From contig JAQBRQ010000013.1 in assembly GCA_028286385.1 (NCBI GenBank), positions 1 to 38,053 on the forward strand: a stretch of 38,053 nucleotides of DNA. The letters are read 5' to 3'. Below the pieces are notes generated by a model, which had not been told where the DNA came from, made no database searches, and saw only the letters and a list, made by a program, of their open reading frames with translations. Source of the DNA: Candidatus Saccharimonadota bacterium. GTDB taxonomy: Bacteria; Patescibacteriota; Saccharimonadia; Saccharimonadales; UBA4665. Below are positions 6,475 to 17,964 of the stretch, piece by piece. Position 1 is the stretch's first letter, and the number at the start of each line of letters is the position of its first letter. The translations under genes and the position numbers were made by a program.

Positions 6475-7923
6475 ATGGGCAATTACTACATCACCACGTC
6501 TATTCCTTATGTAAACGGCGAACCTCATCTTGGGCACGCTATGGAATTTGTGATGGGTGATGTGCTGGCGCGTCGCGCCCGGCAGCAAGGTGATGACGTC
6601 ATCTTTAGCATGGGCAGCGATGAGCATGGTGGCAAAATATCCGAAAAGGCGGCCGAAATGGGACTAACTCCCAAAGCTTTAGCCGATCAAATGAGTAAAA
6701 CTTTTAGTGACTTGGCCGAAAAGCTCAATATCAGCAATGATCGTTTTATCCGAACTACCGATGAGGGTCATGAGCAACGCGCTAAACTCATCTGGAAAGC
6801 CCTCAAGAACGACATCTACAAAAGCAAATACGTCGGCTGGTACTGTACCGGCGACGAGGCCTTTTTTAGCGAGGCTGAGGTCAAGGCTAATAATGGCGTT
6901 TGTCCGAATCATAACCGTCCTTACGAAAAAATCGAGGAAGAAAATTACTTCTTTAAGCTGAGCAATTACACGCAACCAGTACTGGAAGCAATCGAAAGCG
7001 GCCAGTTCCTGATTATCCCCGAAACCAAGCGCAACGAAATCCTAAATGTACTTAAAGATGGGCTAGATGACATTAGCGTCAGTCGTCCAAAAGAAAAGAT
7101 TGATTGGGGCATTCCGGTTCCGGGCGACGCCAAGCAGGTTATGTATGTCTGGTTTGAGGCGCTCATGAACTACATCACCGTTCTTGGCTATCCCGAGCAC
7201 GAAGATTTTAAGAAGTTCTGGCCAGCTAACACGCAGGTTATCGGTAAAGACATTATTCGCTTCCATGCTGCCATCTGGCCAGCCATGCTTATGAGTCTGG
7301 GCATTGAACTGCCTAAAACCCTCTATGTGCACAGCTTCGTAAACATTGACGGCAAAAAAATGAGTAAGAGCCTTGGTAATTTTGTCTCACCAAACGAGGT
7401 AATCGATAAATACGGTGCCGATGCCTTTCGCTATTACTTCCTGCGTCACGTGCCAAGCTATAATGACGGTGACTTCACCTGGGACGCTTTTGAAGCTGCA
7501 TACAATAGCGAGCTGGCCAACGAGCTTGGTAACGCCGTGCAGCGCACTGCCGCTATGATTCAGAAATATCAGAACGGCATTATCGGCGATGTCCCAGCGG
7601 CAGAGCACGATATCGCGCAGTACGAAGAAGCGCTGGCTGCATGTCGCTTTGATCGCGCCCTCGACGAAGTCTGGGAGCAAGTTCGCGGTCTTAATCAATA
7701 CATAGACCAAGAAAAGCCCTGGATGATTGCCAAAGAAAAGGACGAAGAGCACCTGCGAGAAGTACTCGCTTACCAGGCTAGTTCGTTGCTTGGCATCGCT
7801 ACCTTGCTCGAGCCATTCTTGCCCGAAACTGCCGAAAAAATCACTGCCGTCTTCTCTGAGGGCATTGTCCGACCGATCAAAGGCACGCTTTTCCCTAAGC
7901 AAGAAGTCGATCAGGCAGCCTAG
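6475..7923 (+). CDS. metG: Methionyl-tRNA synthetase
   Basis: A 482-aa class I synthetase that charges tRNA-Met. HLGH (18-21) is the HIGH motif, KMSKS is at 295-299, and SIPYVNG opens the Rossmann fold. DEHG, GWYCTGDEAFF and WFEALMNYI match substrate and connective regions. The product ends after the anticodon-binding helical bundle, with no C-terminal EMAP/tRNA-binding domain, as in shorter bacterial MetRS. tatD starts two bases after the stop, so the two form an operon. Confidence 0.96.
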   Translation: MGNYYITTSIPYVNGEPHLGHAMEFVMGDVLARRARQQGDDVIFSMGSDEHGGKISEKAAEMGLTPKALADQMSKTFSDLAEKLNISNDRFIRTTDEGHEQRAKLIWKALKNDIYKSKYVGWYCTGDEAFFSEAEVKANNGVCPNHNRPYEKIEEENYFFKLSNYTQPVLEAIESGQFLIIPETKRNEILNVLKDGLDDISVSRPKEKIDWGIPVPGDAKQVMYVWFEALMNYITVLGYPEHEDFKKFWPANTQVIGKDIIRFHAAIWPAMLMSLGIELPKTLYVHSFVNIDGKKMSKSLGNFVSPNEVIDKYGADAFRYYFLRHVPSYNDGDFTWDAFEAAYNSELANELGNAVQRTAAMIQKYQNGIIGDVPAAEHDIAQYEEALAACRFDRALDEVWEQVRGLNQYIDQEKPWMIAKEKDEEHLREVLAYQASSLLGIATLLEPFLPETAEKITAVFSEGIVRPIKGTLFPKQEVDQAA

Positions 7924-7925
7924 CT

Positions 7926-8738
7926 ATGGAGCTCGTCGATACGCACTGCCACATACAGTCGGCAGGTTTAACGAGTGGCGAACGCTCCACGCGAGAGTTA
8001 TGGGCAAAAAATCCCGCACTTACAGCCGATTCGCTAGTGTCAGATGCCGCCAAAGCAGGCGTAACACGTCTCATTTGTGTCGGCTGCGACCTGGAAGACA
8101 GTAAATTAGCAGTTAATTTTGTTCAGAATCACGATACTTGCTGGGCAAGTATTGGCCTGCACCCGCACGAAGCGCAACATTATGCCGGCAATCAGGCTCA
8201 ACTCGACGAGTTTGCGGCTTTAGTAACACAGCCCAAGGTCGTGGCGATTGGCGAGTGCGGTTTTGATTTTTACTATAATCACTCGCCCAAAGAAGCTCAG
8301 GTAGAGGCGCTCAAGTTTCAGCTAGAGCTGGCGCTTAAGCACGATTTACCCCTGATATTTCACGTTCGAGAGGCATTTGATGACTTTTGGCCGATCTTCG
8401 ATAGCTACAGCGATATTCGCGGTGTACTGCACAGTTTCACTGATTCAGCCGAGAATTTACAGAAGGCAATCGAGCGCGGATTGTACGTTGGCATCAACGG
8501 CATTGCGACATTTGCTAAAGATCCAGCGCAGCTCGATGTCTATAGGGCAGTCCCAGCCCAAAGGCTACTTCTAGAAACTGACGCCCCCTTCTTGACACCA
8601 ACTCCTTATCGTGGTAGTATAAATGAGCCCAAACGAGTGAGGGACGTTGCCGATTTTGTAGCTGAACTACGTGGAGAAGACCGCGAAGTTTTGGCCGCGA
8701 CAACAACCAGTAACGCTCGAGCACTCTTCGGGATATAA
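7926..8738 (+). CDS. tatD: TatD-family metal-dependent DNase
   Basis: A 270-aa TIM-barrel metallohydrolase. Metal-binding motifs in order: DTHCH (5-9), GECGFDF near residue 101, FHVREA near 145, GVLHSFTD near 162 and ETDAPFLTPTPYRG near 217. The family has 3'-5' DNase and possibly D-aminoacyl-tRNA or repair activities. metG followed by tatD is a common bacterial pairing. The start is ATG 7926, two bases after the metG stop, without its own ribosome site. A TATAAT overlaps its stop codon and probably drives the next genes. Confidence 0.95.
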   Translation: MELVDTHCHIQSAGLTSGERSTRELWAKNPALTADSLVSDAAKAGVTRLICVGCDLEDSKLAVNFVQNHDTCWASIGLHPHEAQHYAGNQAQLDEFAALVTQPKVVAIGECGFDFYYNHSPKEAQVEALKFQLELALKHDLPLIFHVREAFDDFWPIFDSYSDIRGVLHSFTDSAENLQKAIERGLYVGINGIATFAKDPAQLDVYRAVPAQRLLLETDAPFLTPTPYRGSINEPKRVRDVADFVAELRGEDREVLAATTTSNARALFGI

Positions 8739-8739
8739 T
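8734..8739 (+). promoter_or_regulatory. -10 element overlapping the tatD stop
   Basis: TATAAT (8734-8739) includes the TAA stop of tatD. It lies 16 bases before the ATG at 8756. No good -35 is seen, so confidence is modest. Confidence 0.4.
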
Positions 8740-8755
8740 TAGCGAGATATTTATT

Positions 8756-9109
8756 ATGAGCAAACCTAAACAACACTTTACAATTGCCGCCGAGAACATA
8801 GCTCGTCCTGTTAATAGGGAGAAAGTTCAAAATCGCCTGATAACTGTTACAAACGGCACAAATAACGCGCGTTTCAGTCTCTATGCAAGCTTCAATGGCG
8901 TCGCCGCTCCTGCAGAGCAGGTGGCCGCACCGGCGCCTGAAGCCGAATCAGCCGCGCCAGCTACTCCATCTGATTCAGTGCAAGTTGTTGGGATGTTAGA
9001 ACGTACCGAACAGCGCCAATTATCCGAACAGGAGCAAAAGCTTGCTGCGGCAGAGCACGCAACTGCAGAGGCGTACAATGAGGGACACAATTATGGGACT
9101 CTTGCCTAG
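8756..9109 (+). CDS. Hypothetical 117-aa protein with Ala/Pro-rich linker
   Basis: The N-terminal 50 residues (HFTIAAENIARPVNREKVQN, then RLITVTNGTNNARFSLYASF) could form a small beta-rich fold. They are followed by an Ala/Pro/Glu linker (about 51-74) and a charged helical tail. No signal peptide or membrane segment. It overlaps the next gene by 17 bases, so the pair is translated together. I do not recognise it. Confidence 0.6.
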   Translation: MSKPKQHFTIAAENIARPVNREKVQNRLITVTNGTNNARFSLYASFNGVAAPAEQVAAPAPEAESAAPATPSDSVQVVGMLERTEQRQLSEQEQKLAAAEHATAEAYNEGHNYGTLA

Positions 9110-9461
9110 AATTTTTCCCCGCACGGATGAGCAGCGCCAAGCAGATTTTGAGCAATCGTTACTCCGTCGTGAAGCAAAAATTGGCGGCCAGTTATTCGGT
9201 CCTTTACCAAAAGGTCACGAACGCCAGTTCTTTTGCTTAGACGAACACACTTGGATCTGGCACGAAGAGTGGGTTAGGGATGGCAAACGCCAAGTTATTA
9301 CGACCCGTTATGATGTCCGCCCGAATGGCGTCATTAAATCGCAAGATGGCCGAGCTAGCCAATACGTCCAAGGCGATGAAGCCCGCAACTTGTACCGCGC
9401 CGTGGAGCTCTACCAGCAACGCGTCGATGCCGATTACCAGCGGATACTTCGCTCAGCCTAA
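9093..9461 (+). CDS. Hypothetical protein, 122 aa
   Basis: ATG 9093 is selected because GAGGG lies about eight bases upstream and the body (LFGPLPKGHERQFFCLDEHT, WIWHEEWVRDGKRQVITTRY) looks like one compact alpha/beta domain rich in Trp, His and Arg. An upstream in-frame ATG at 9042 lies deep in the preceding gene and is less likely. I recall similar sequences only from Saccharibacteria, but cannot confirm that. It sits 7 bases before the cysteine desulfurase, so a shared transcript is likely. Function unknown. Confidence 0.65.
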   Translation: MGLLPRIFPRTDEQRQADFEQSLLRREAKIGGQLFGPLPKGHERQFFCLDEHTWIWHEEWVRDGKRQVITTRYDVRPNGVIKSQDGRASQYVQGDEARNLYRAVELYQQRVDADYQRILRSA

Positions 9462-9468
9462 GAATTCA

Positions 9469-10617
9469 ATGTCTGACACACTTATCTATCTTGATTATGC
9501 CGCTGCCACACCGGTGAGTGAGGCAGTGCTGCAAGCTATGCAGCCATTCATGAGCACCAATTTTTATAATCCATCGGCCACTTACAGCGCGGCCCGTGAG
9601 ACTCAGAACGCACTGGAAGCTGCCCGAACCACTGCTGCCCATTGGCTTGGTGCGCGTTCCAGCGAGATTATTTTTACGGCTGGTGGTACCGAGGCCAATA
9701 ATTTGGCAATTCATGGCATTATGCGCCGATTTCCGGACGCCAATGCCGTAGTTAGTAGCATTGAGCATGAGTCAGTCCTGGCTCCGGCGCATCGCTATGA
9801 GTGCCGTGAAGCCGCCGTCGACAAAAACGGCCGCCTGGACCTAGATGACCTAAGCAATAAAATTGATGACAAGACTGTTTTGGTCAGCATCATGTACGCC
9901 AACAACGAAGTCGGCACGATTCAGCCCGTTAAAGACGCCGGACAACTCATTGCCAATATTCGCCGTCAGCGCCAAAAGTCTGGTAACACGCTTCCAATCT
10001 ATCTGCACACCGACGCCTGCCAGGCCGCAAATTACCTCGACTTGCACGTCGCCCGACTCGGTGTCGACCTGTTAACGATTAATGGCGGAAAAGTCTACGG
10101 CCCGAAGCAGAGCGGCGCGTTATACGTAAAAGGCGGTGTTGAACTCATGCCGCTGATTGACGGTGGTGGCCAGGAGCGCAATATTCGCAGTGGTACCCAA
10201 AATGTCGCTGGTGCGGTCGGTTTTGCTGCCGCGCTTGATGCCGCTCAACAGATCAAAAACGATGAATCTAATCGCTTATCAAAATTACAACAGCATTTCC
10301 GCATGTTAATCGCACAACAACTGCCAACAGCCAGCATTAATGGCTCAAATAAACACTGCTTGCCTAATAACTTACATGTCACGATCCCCGGTTACGATAA
10401 TGAGCGACTACTGATTCAGCTCGATGAAGCCGGTATTTTAGCTGCTGCCGGGTCGGCCTGCAGCGCCAGTAACGAAGAGCCATCGCACGTGCTCACGGCC
10501 ATGGGCTTAGGTGATGAAGATGCACAGGCAAGTCTGCGTTTTACTATGGGTCGCGCTACAACAATCCAAGAGATTGAACGCGTTGTTATGGCGCTCAGCC
10601 AACTGATCAAGCACTAG
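9469..10617 (+). CDS. Cysteine desulfurase, NifS/IscS type
   Basis: A 382-aa class V aminotransferase-fold PLP enzyme that takes sulfur from cysteine as a persulfide. YLDYAAATP (7-15), TAGGTEANN (70-78), IEHES (98-102), TDACQ (181-185), the PLP lysine K208 in NGGKVYGPKQSG, and the catalytic loop GSACSASNEEPSHVL with Cys331 are all present. The residue just before the PLP lysine is Gly where IscS has His. No iscU, sufBCD or other Fe-S genes are adjacent. mnmA lies 13 kb away, so sulfur supply for tRNA thiolation is a likely role. Start ATG 9469 is seven bases after the previous stop. Confidence 0.93.
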   Translation: MSDTLIYLDYAAATPVSEAVLQAMQPFMSTNFYNPSATYSAARETQNALEAARTTAAHWLGARSSEIIFTAGGTEANNLAIHGIMRRFPDANAVVSSIEHESVLAPAHRYECREAAVDKNGRLDLDDLSNKIDDKTVLVSIMYANNEVGTIQPVKDAGQLIANIRRQRQKSGNTLPIYLHTDACQAANYLDLHVARLGVDLLTINGGKVYGPKQSGALYVKGGVELMPLIDGGGQERNIRSGTQNVAGAVGFAAALDAAQQIKNDESNRLSKLQQHFRMLIAQQLPTASINGSNKHCLPNNLHVTIPGYDNERLLIQLDEAGILAAAGSACSASNEEPSHVLTAMGLGDEDAQASLRFTMGRATTIQEIERVVMALSQLIKH

Positions 10618-10643
10618 GGTAGCTAACACGTAAGCAAAAGCGG

Positions 10644-10649
10644 TATACT
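10644..10649 (+). promoter_or_regulatory. -10 element of the F1-ATPase operon
   Basis: TATACT (10644-10649) is 12 bases before ATG 10662. There is no strong -35. It lies in the only gap between the desulfurase and the operon and probably drives 10662-16863. Confidence 0.5.
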
Positions 10650-10661
10650 GGCTTACAGATA

Positions 10662-11567
10662 ATGCACGCAATTATTACAAAGTATAGTCGATTTTTAGCT
10701 GTCCTAGTTGTGGTCGGGCTGTTTTTTGTGGCTATGCCCGTCAATGCGGCCACCAGCAAGGATGCTACAAAAAAAGACACGGCAACTGCAAAAAAAGAGC
10801 CGCAAGACATATCCGGAGCGGTTACCCAGAGCTACAGTGCTGACCCGTCAGTCCAGGTAGCGATGATTGTTCAGATCAAGGCCAAAGATGCTACCACGGT
10901 GGTGCCACTCACCAGCAAGGAGAGCAAAAACGTATTAGGTGTCGTTATCCCGACCAGCGATGCTACTATTGTGCTGACGCCTGAAGTATCTAAGCAGCAG
11001 CAAGTCTTGGTTGCCACATCTGGCAAACATAGCGTGATTGTGAGTAATCAAAACGGGCAAATCAAGGTTGGTGATTATGTGGCAATCTCAGCAATTGACG
11101 GTGTTGGCATGAAAGCCAGTGACCAGCAAGATCAGGTGATTGGCAAGGCTGCCGGCAACTTTACGGGCACTTCTAATGTGATTGGGTCAGTTAAAATCAA
11201 AGATAGCCTCAACAAAGAGAGCGGTGTTGCTTTGGGCCGCATCGAAGTTGATATTAATATTTCACATAACCCGTTGCGTCAAAAAACAGTTGATTTTGTG
11301 CCGGCATTTTTGGCAGGTGTCGCCGTCTCGGTTGCCGATAAACCAGTGAGTGTGGCCCGCATTTACCTCGCTAGCGTTATCTTGCTGGTGACAGCGCTCC
11401 TAGCCGGTAACATGCTCTATAGTGGCATCCGTGGCGGCATGATCGCCGTTGGGCGTAATCCGCTATCCAAAAAGTCGATTATAAAGAGTTTAATTCAGAC
11501 CGTATTGGCCGGATTGATTGTTTTTGTTGTCGGCATCTTTGCGGTATACTTATTATTAAAGCTTTAG
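10662..11567 (+). CDS. Exported-domain membrane protein with c-subunit-like hairpin (first gene of the F1-ATPase operon)
   Basis: A 301-aa product. Residues 1-30 form a Sec signal peptide (PVNAA). A Lys/Thr linker follows, then a beta-rich domain (about 85-165) with VLGVVI, GQIKVGDYVAISAIDGVGMK and QVIGKAAGNF. That pattern resembles the C-terminal domain of peptidase-G2/tail-spike-like proteins. Two hydrophobic helices (about 233-253 and 275-299) are joined by a polar loop GMIAVGRNPLSKKSII. The RNP loop and position in the gene order match F-type subunit c (usually R-N/Q-P), but neither helix contains Asp or Glu, so the ion-binding carboxylate is missing. An odd c-replacement is inferred; it could instead be an unrelated membrane partner. 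Confidence 0.6.
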   Translation: MHAIITKYSRFLAVLVVVGLFFVAMPVNAATSKDATKKDTATAKKEPQDISGAVTQSYSADPSVQVAMIVQIKAKDATTVVPLTSKESKNVLGVVIPTSDATIVLTPEVSKQQQVLVATSGKHSVIVSNQNGQIKVGDYVAISAIDGVGMKASDQQDQVIGKAAGNFTGTSNVIGSVKIKDSLNKESGVALGRIEVDINISHNPLRQKTVDFVPAFLAGVAVSVADKPVSVARIYLASVILLVTALLAGNMLYSGIRGGMIAVGRNPLSKKSIIKSLIQTVLAGLIVFVVGIFAVYLLLKL

Positions 11568-11616
11568 CGCTTTATAAAGGTCCTTTTCTGAATATAGCTA
11601 TGGTGGGCAAACAAAC

Positions 11617-12243
11617 ATGACAATCTGGTGGTTGATATTGATTCTGGCAACGCTTGCGAGCATTGGCGGAGCTTTTGTATGGTTAGCCTTACGTATTGGC
11701 CAAGCTGGCAGTGGCAGCAAGTCCAAGATTCAAAACGGTTCGATCGAAGAGGCTGCCGATCAAGATGTTGAGCACATCTTTAACGAGCAATTCCGCGAAG
11801 AGCTTCGCAATCGCGGCCGCCTGCATTTCGAGAAAATTATTGGTGAGAATGCCATGTTCCTGCAGCAGGATTTGCGCTTGACGACTTCCCAGCTCAACGA
11901 GTACATGAAGACCGAGATTACCCAGAAGCTCCAGGAAGAGTTCAGCAAGTATGAAGAGTCGATCATGGATGCTAAGCAGCTGGCTATCGAGTCAATCGAG
12001 AAGACCAACGCGGCTATCGACGAGCAACGACAGGTTATTGGCCTGCAGGTTCAACAGGAAATCGCTGCCGAGAAGCAGCAGATGCTCAAGCACTTTGAGT
12101 CCAATATGGCAAATATTATCAACCATTACGTGTTAGCAGCTGTTGGTGATCAGATTGATTTGAGCGATCAGCTAGAATACATTTTGGGTGATCTGGAAGC
12201 TAATAAGCAGGCAATTATTGAGGATATTCAGCGTGGCGCATGA
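11617..12243 (+). CDS. F-type ATPase subunit b-like protein
   Basis: 208 aa: one N-terminal membrane helix (about 3-26), then a long charged, mostly helical region (50-205) with heptad-like segments such as EITQKLQEEFSKYEESI and EQRQVIGLQVQQEIAAEK. This is the architecture of the peripheral-stalk subunit b. It sits between the c-like gene and delta, as b does in standard atp operons. Its length exceeds the usual 156-170 aa. A GGTGG lies about ten bases before ATG 11617. The identification rests on architecture and position; sequence similarity is weak. Confidence 0.7.
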   Translation: MTIWWLILILATLASIGGAFVWLALRIGQAGSGSKSKIQNGSIEEAADQDVEHIFNEQFREELRNRGRLHFEKIIGENAMFLQQDLRLTTSQLNEYMKTEITQKLQEEFSKYEESIMDAKQLAIESIEKTNAAIDEQRQVIGLQVQQEIAAEKQQMLKHFESNMANIINHYVLAAVGDQIDLSDQLEYILGDLEANKQAIIEDIQRGA

Positions 12244-12811
12244 GACAGCAGCGGAAACGCCTCAAAAAACGTTTGGATTGCCGGTACTCGTGGCCAGCCC
12301 AGTTGACGTCGGTCGCCTAATCCGCGAACTCGAGGTTATAGACGGGGCACTTTTACAGGTCAAATTACAGAAAGATAGCCAGGATAGGCTGCCAAAAACC
12401 AGCCACCTTATGGATCAAACCGCGCAGCTCAATAAGCTCGATCTGAGCAATGACCATGACCGCAAACAGTTGCAGGAATTCTTGGTACTAGTCAAACAAA
12501 AAGCGCCAATACTTCACATTAGTTTTAGCGCCGACCCAACAACCGCTTTTATTGAAAAAATCATGGCTTGGTTGCGCCGCGAAATCCATCCGTCGGTACT
12601 GTTAACTATCGGTCTGCAGCCAAATATTGGCGCTGGTTGCGTGGTGCGGAGCACCAATAAATACTTTGATTTTTCGTTGCGCAAAGATTTTGAGACGAAG
12701 CGCGATTTACTGCTCGGCACGCTCGGTGCTGCTGAGGTCACGGCTGCCCGCACGGCGTCTGCCCCAGTCGCCAACGCCCCCGCGCCAGTAGCGCAAGGAG
12801 CGGCCACATGA
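12233..12811 (+). CDS. F-type ATPase subunit delta-like protein
   Basis: GTG 12233 is chosen as start: it has a GAGG nine bases upstream and overlaps the end of the b gene by 11 bases. The product is 192 aa. The C-terminal part matches the delta/OSCP strand pattern: [20 protein letters not shown] resembles the family segment that precedes the final helix. An Ala/Pro-rich tail follows (about 165-192). Delta links stalk b to the top of the alpha/beta head. The N-terminal domain is divergent. The stop overlaps the alpha start by four bases (ATGA). Confidence 0.7.
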   Translation: MAHETAAETPQKTFGLPVLVASPVDVGRLIRELEVIDGALLQVKLQKDSQDRLPKTSHLMDQTAQLNKLDLSNDHDRKQLQEFLVLVKQKAPILHISFSADPTTAFIEKIMAWLRREIHPSVLLTIGLQPNIGAGCVVRSTNKYFDFSLRKDFETKRDLLLGTLGAAEVTAARTASAPVANAPAPVAQGAAT

Positions 12812-14324
12812 GTACCGGCAACAAACACTTCGATGGTTTAGTTGAGGCTGGCAACCCAATTGGTGAAGTCATCGCTGTCGAGAAATTCTTGGTTAAAGTG
12901 CATGGCCTCCAGCCCTGTGCCGTCCATGCGCTGGTGATGTTCGACGATGGCACCAAGGGCTTTGTGCACCAAGTAAATAGCGATCACGTGCTTGTCTTGC
13001 ATCTCGGTTCGGAGAGTTTGCGCACCGGCGCGGTAGCTGTTGTTCAGCACCAGGAATTGGTGACTAAAGTCGGTAAGGATTATATTGGCCGTGTGGTTTC
13101 GGTGACCGGCGACCCGCTGGATGGCAAAGGTCCAATCGCAGCGGCGGATGTCTGGCCGGTTTTTAACACCGCCCCGGCACTGTACGAGCGCCGCCTCGTT
13201 GAAGACCAATTGGAAAGCGGCGTATCGGCGATTGATGCCTTATTCCCAATTGTGCGCGGTCAGCGTATGGCGCTACTCGGCGACACCAAGTCCGGTAAAA
13301 GCACCTTGGCTACCCAGTTGACGATCAACCAAAAGAACACCGATCAAATTGTGGTCTACTGCATGATCGCCAAGCGCCGAAGTGACGTCGATGCGCTTCT
13401 GACACGCCTCCAGGAAAATGGCGGCATGGAAAAGGCTATTGTGGTGGTATCAACGATGTTTGAGTCGCTCATTATGAGCTATATCGCACCGTACGTTGCC
13501 TGCGCCCATGCCGAATTCTTATGGCAAAAGTGCGAACAGGACACGCTAATTATTTATGATGATTTAACGTCCCATGCCCACGCCTACCGCGAAGTCGCAC
13601 TGATGTCCGGCGTTAGCCCAGGGCGCGACTCCTATCCTGGTGATATGTTCTATGCCCACTCAAGTCTGCTGGAGCGGGCCGGTCGCCTTGATACAACCGG
13701 AAAATGTCTAACTAGCGTGCCGATGGTCCACGCCGCCAACGGTGATATTACGGCTTACCTGCCAACCAACATTATGTCCATCACCGACGGTCAGTGGATC
13801 CTCGACATGGAGATTTTCCGTTCTGGTATTCGACCAGCCCTTAACGTTGGTCTATCGGTGACTCGTGCTGGTGGTGTTGGTCACAACAAACGCCAGAAGA
13901 GCTTTGCTGCTCAGACACTTAAAACTCTGGCCGCTTACCGCCAGGCAGAAGAGTTCTCGCACTTTGGTTCGGAGCTTGCCGTTGAAGCTAAGCGTGCCCT
14001 GTTAACTGGCAAACGAATCTTCGAAATTCTGACCCAAGCACCGCAAGATACATTCTCGCTGTTGGCGCAGCAGCTGATGTTTGACCTGGTGCTAAACCTG
14101 CCGGATGGCGAAGACCTCGATCTGAATGCCCTTAAAATTAACTCCAATGAGTTCGCCAAACGTATCACCAAAGATGAAGAGTACGAGACTATTCGCGAGG
14201 AGCTCAAAGCTAAGTGCCTCATTGAGATAATGGGAGCGCCAGAACCAGCTAAGCCGGCCGAAGCGCCGCCGGTAGCGGAGCCAACAAAAGAAGATAAAAA
14301 AGCCGATAAAAAGGCGGCCAAAGT

Positions 14325-14328
<4 letters not shown>
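12808..14328 (+). CDS. atpA: F1-ATPase subunit alpha
   Basis: 506 aa. P-loop GDTKSGKS (158-165; classical GDRQTGKT), [16 protein letters not shown] near 247, [20 protein letters not shown] near 270, [11 protein letters not shown] near 319 and the arginine-finger region SVTRAGG (R353). These mark it clearly as alpha, not beta, and suggest the regulatory and catalytic interfaces are intact. It is divergent in several blocks (VGHNKRQK replaces the usual AAQTK). An Ala/Pro/Lys/Glu tail of about 30 residues extends the C-terminus. Four-base overlaps with both neighbours show tight translational coupling. Confidence 0.93.
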
Positions 14329-16863
<2,535 letters not shown>

Positions 16864-16872
16864 ATACGTTTT

Positions 16873-17880
16873 TTAGTTGACGACAAAGTAGTCAAAGGCG
16901 AATGAACTACCGGTTGGTGGCGCGCTGGAATCGCAGATACTAAAGCTGCTCGTTGTGCGGTTTACATAGTAGTCGATGGTACCGGCAGCTGAACCGACCG
17001 GTGTTATGATCACCCGCGGCGTACTGTTGTACTTGCTCGCGAAATTGATGGTGATAAAGCAGCCGGCTGGCGCGCTCGTGCCAATATTAACCGTGACGGT
17101 TCCGGCGGTATCCGAGCCGTTGACGCTTGATGAGCCGCCATTGCCAAGTGCTGGTCCGCTGCTGCGACTGGGCGTAGGGCCACCAGTAACAATGTGTTTG
17201 GTGAGTATCAGGTCGCTATTGAGCTGTAAGCTTGAGGTGGTGATTTGTGGCGCTGAGATCGGGCCGCTGAAGGTGCCGCCGCCATTCACTTGTAGTGTTT
17301 TAGCAACCGTTAGCGATCCTTGGATGCCAGTGTCGCCAGCTACCGATAAGTCTTTGTTGATCTGGGCTTGGCCAAGCTGGGTCGTGCCGGAGACAGTTAT
17401 ATTAGACAATGCCACCGTGCCACCGATACGCAGATTGCCAGCCACTTCAAGGTCTTCGCGGACCAGTACTTTGCCGGCAAACACAGCGCTGGATTGGACG
17501 TTTAGAATTTGTTGGGTGCTACCAACAGTGGCATCGCTAGACCCCACCTGTCTGAGCGCGTCCGCCGTTAGAGCCTGGGTTTTGAGGATGCTGGTCGTCG
17601 ATGCTTTCTTGCTTTGGAAATAGGCAACCGTCAAAATACTGCCAGCAATGACCAAAAGAAAAACAAACAGGATTAAATACAGATTGAAGCGAACTAAATT
17701 GTGCTTGAGACCACCTTTTTTTGGCGAACTTGGCGGTGCCCCTGCAGTGCCGTTTGTTGAGGTGGCATCAATGACGCCGCTATCTTGCGGTTCGAGCGCA
17801 TTAACGTCGTCGTTGGTTGCTTCTAGGCTTGCTGCTTCCTGATCGGCAGCTGGTGCCACGGGTGTTTCTGACTCAGCCAT
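16873..17880 (-). CDS. Membrane-anchored beta-repeat surface protein
   Basis: 335 aa. A cytoplasmic acidic/Pro-rich N-terminus (1-62) precedes one membrane helix (LYLILFVFLLVIAGSILTVA, about 68-87). Outside the cell there is a series of short repeats with the rhythm GxLxIGGTxxLSNIxVSGTT (about 125-225), typical of polymer-forming or beta-helix proteins. A Ser/Gly linker leads to a C-terminal domain (about 260-335) with PRVIITPVGSAAGTIDYYVN and FAFDYFVVN, resembling tail-fibre/H-type-lectin-like beta sandwiches. It probably forms a stalk with a binding head; the ligand is unknown. Confidence 0.65.
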   Translation of the reverse strand: MAESETPVAPAADQEAASLEATNDDVNALEPQDSGVIDATSTNGTAGAPPSSPKKGGLKHNLVRFNLYLILFVFLLVIAGSILTVAYFQSKKASTTSILKTQALTADALRQVGSSDATVGSTQQILNVQSSAVFAGKVLVREDLEVAGNLRIGGTVALSNITVSGTTQLGQAQINKDLSVAGDTGIQGSLTVAKTLQVNGGGTFSGPISAPQITTSSLQLNSDLILTKHIVTGGPTPSRSSGPALGNGGSSSVNGSDTAGTVTVNIGTSAPAGCFITINFASKYNSTPRVIITPVGSAAGTIDYYVNRTTSSFSICDSSAPPTGSSFAFDYFVVN

Positions 17881-17891
17881 AACTTACTACT

Positions 17892-17921
17892 ATCATACCT
17901 GAATGCTCGACTAAGCGTAAA
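17892..17921 (-). promoter_or_regulatory. Promoter of the beta-repeat surface gene
   Basis: On the minus strand TTTACG (17921-17916) and TATGAT (17897-17892) are 18 bp apart; the ATG at 17880 is 11 bases further on. Confidence 0.5.
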
Positions 17922-17964
17922 CAGATTGCCTTTTAGCAGCAATTGCAGCATTATATGTAGAGTA

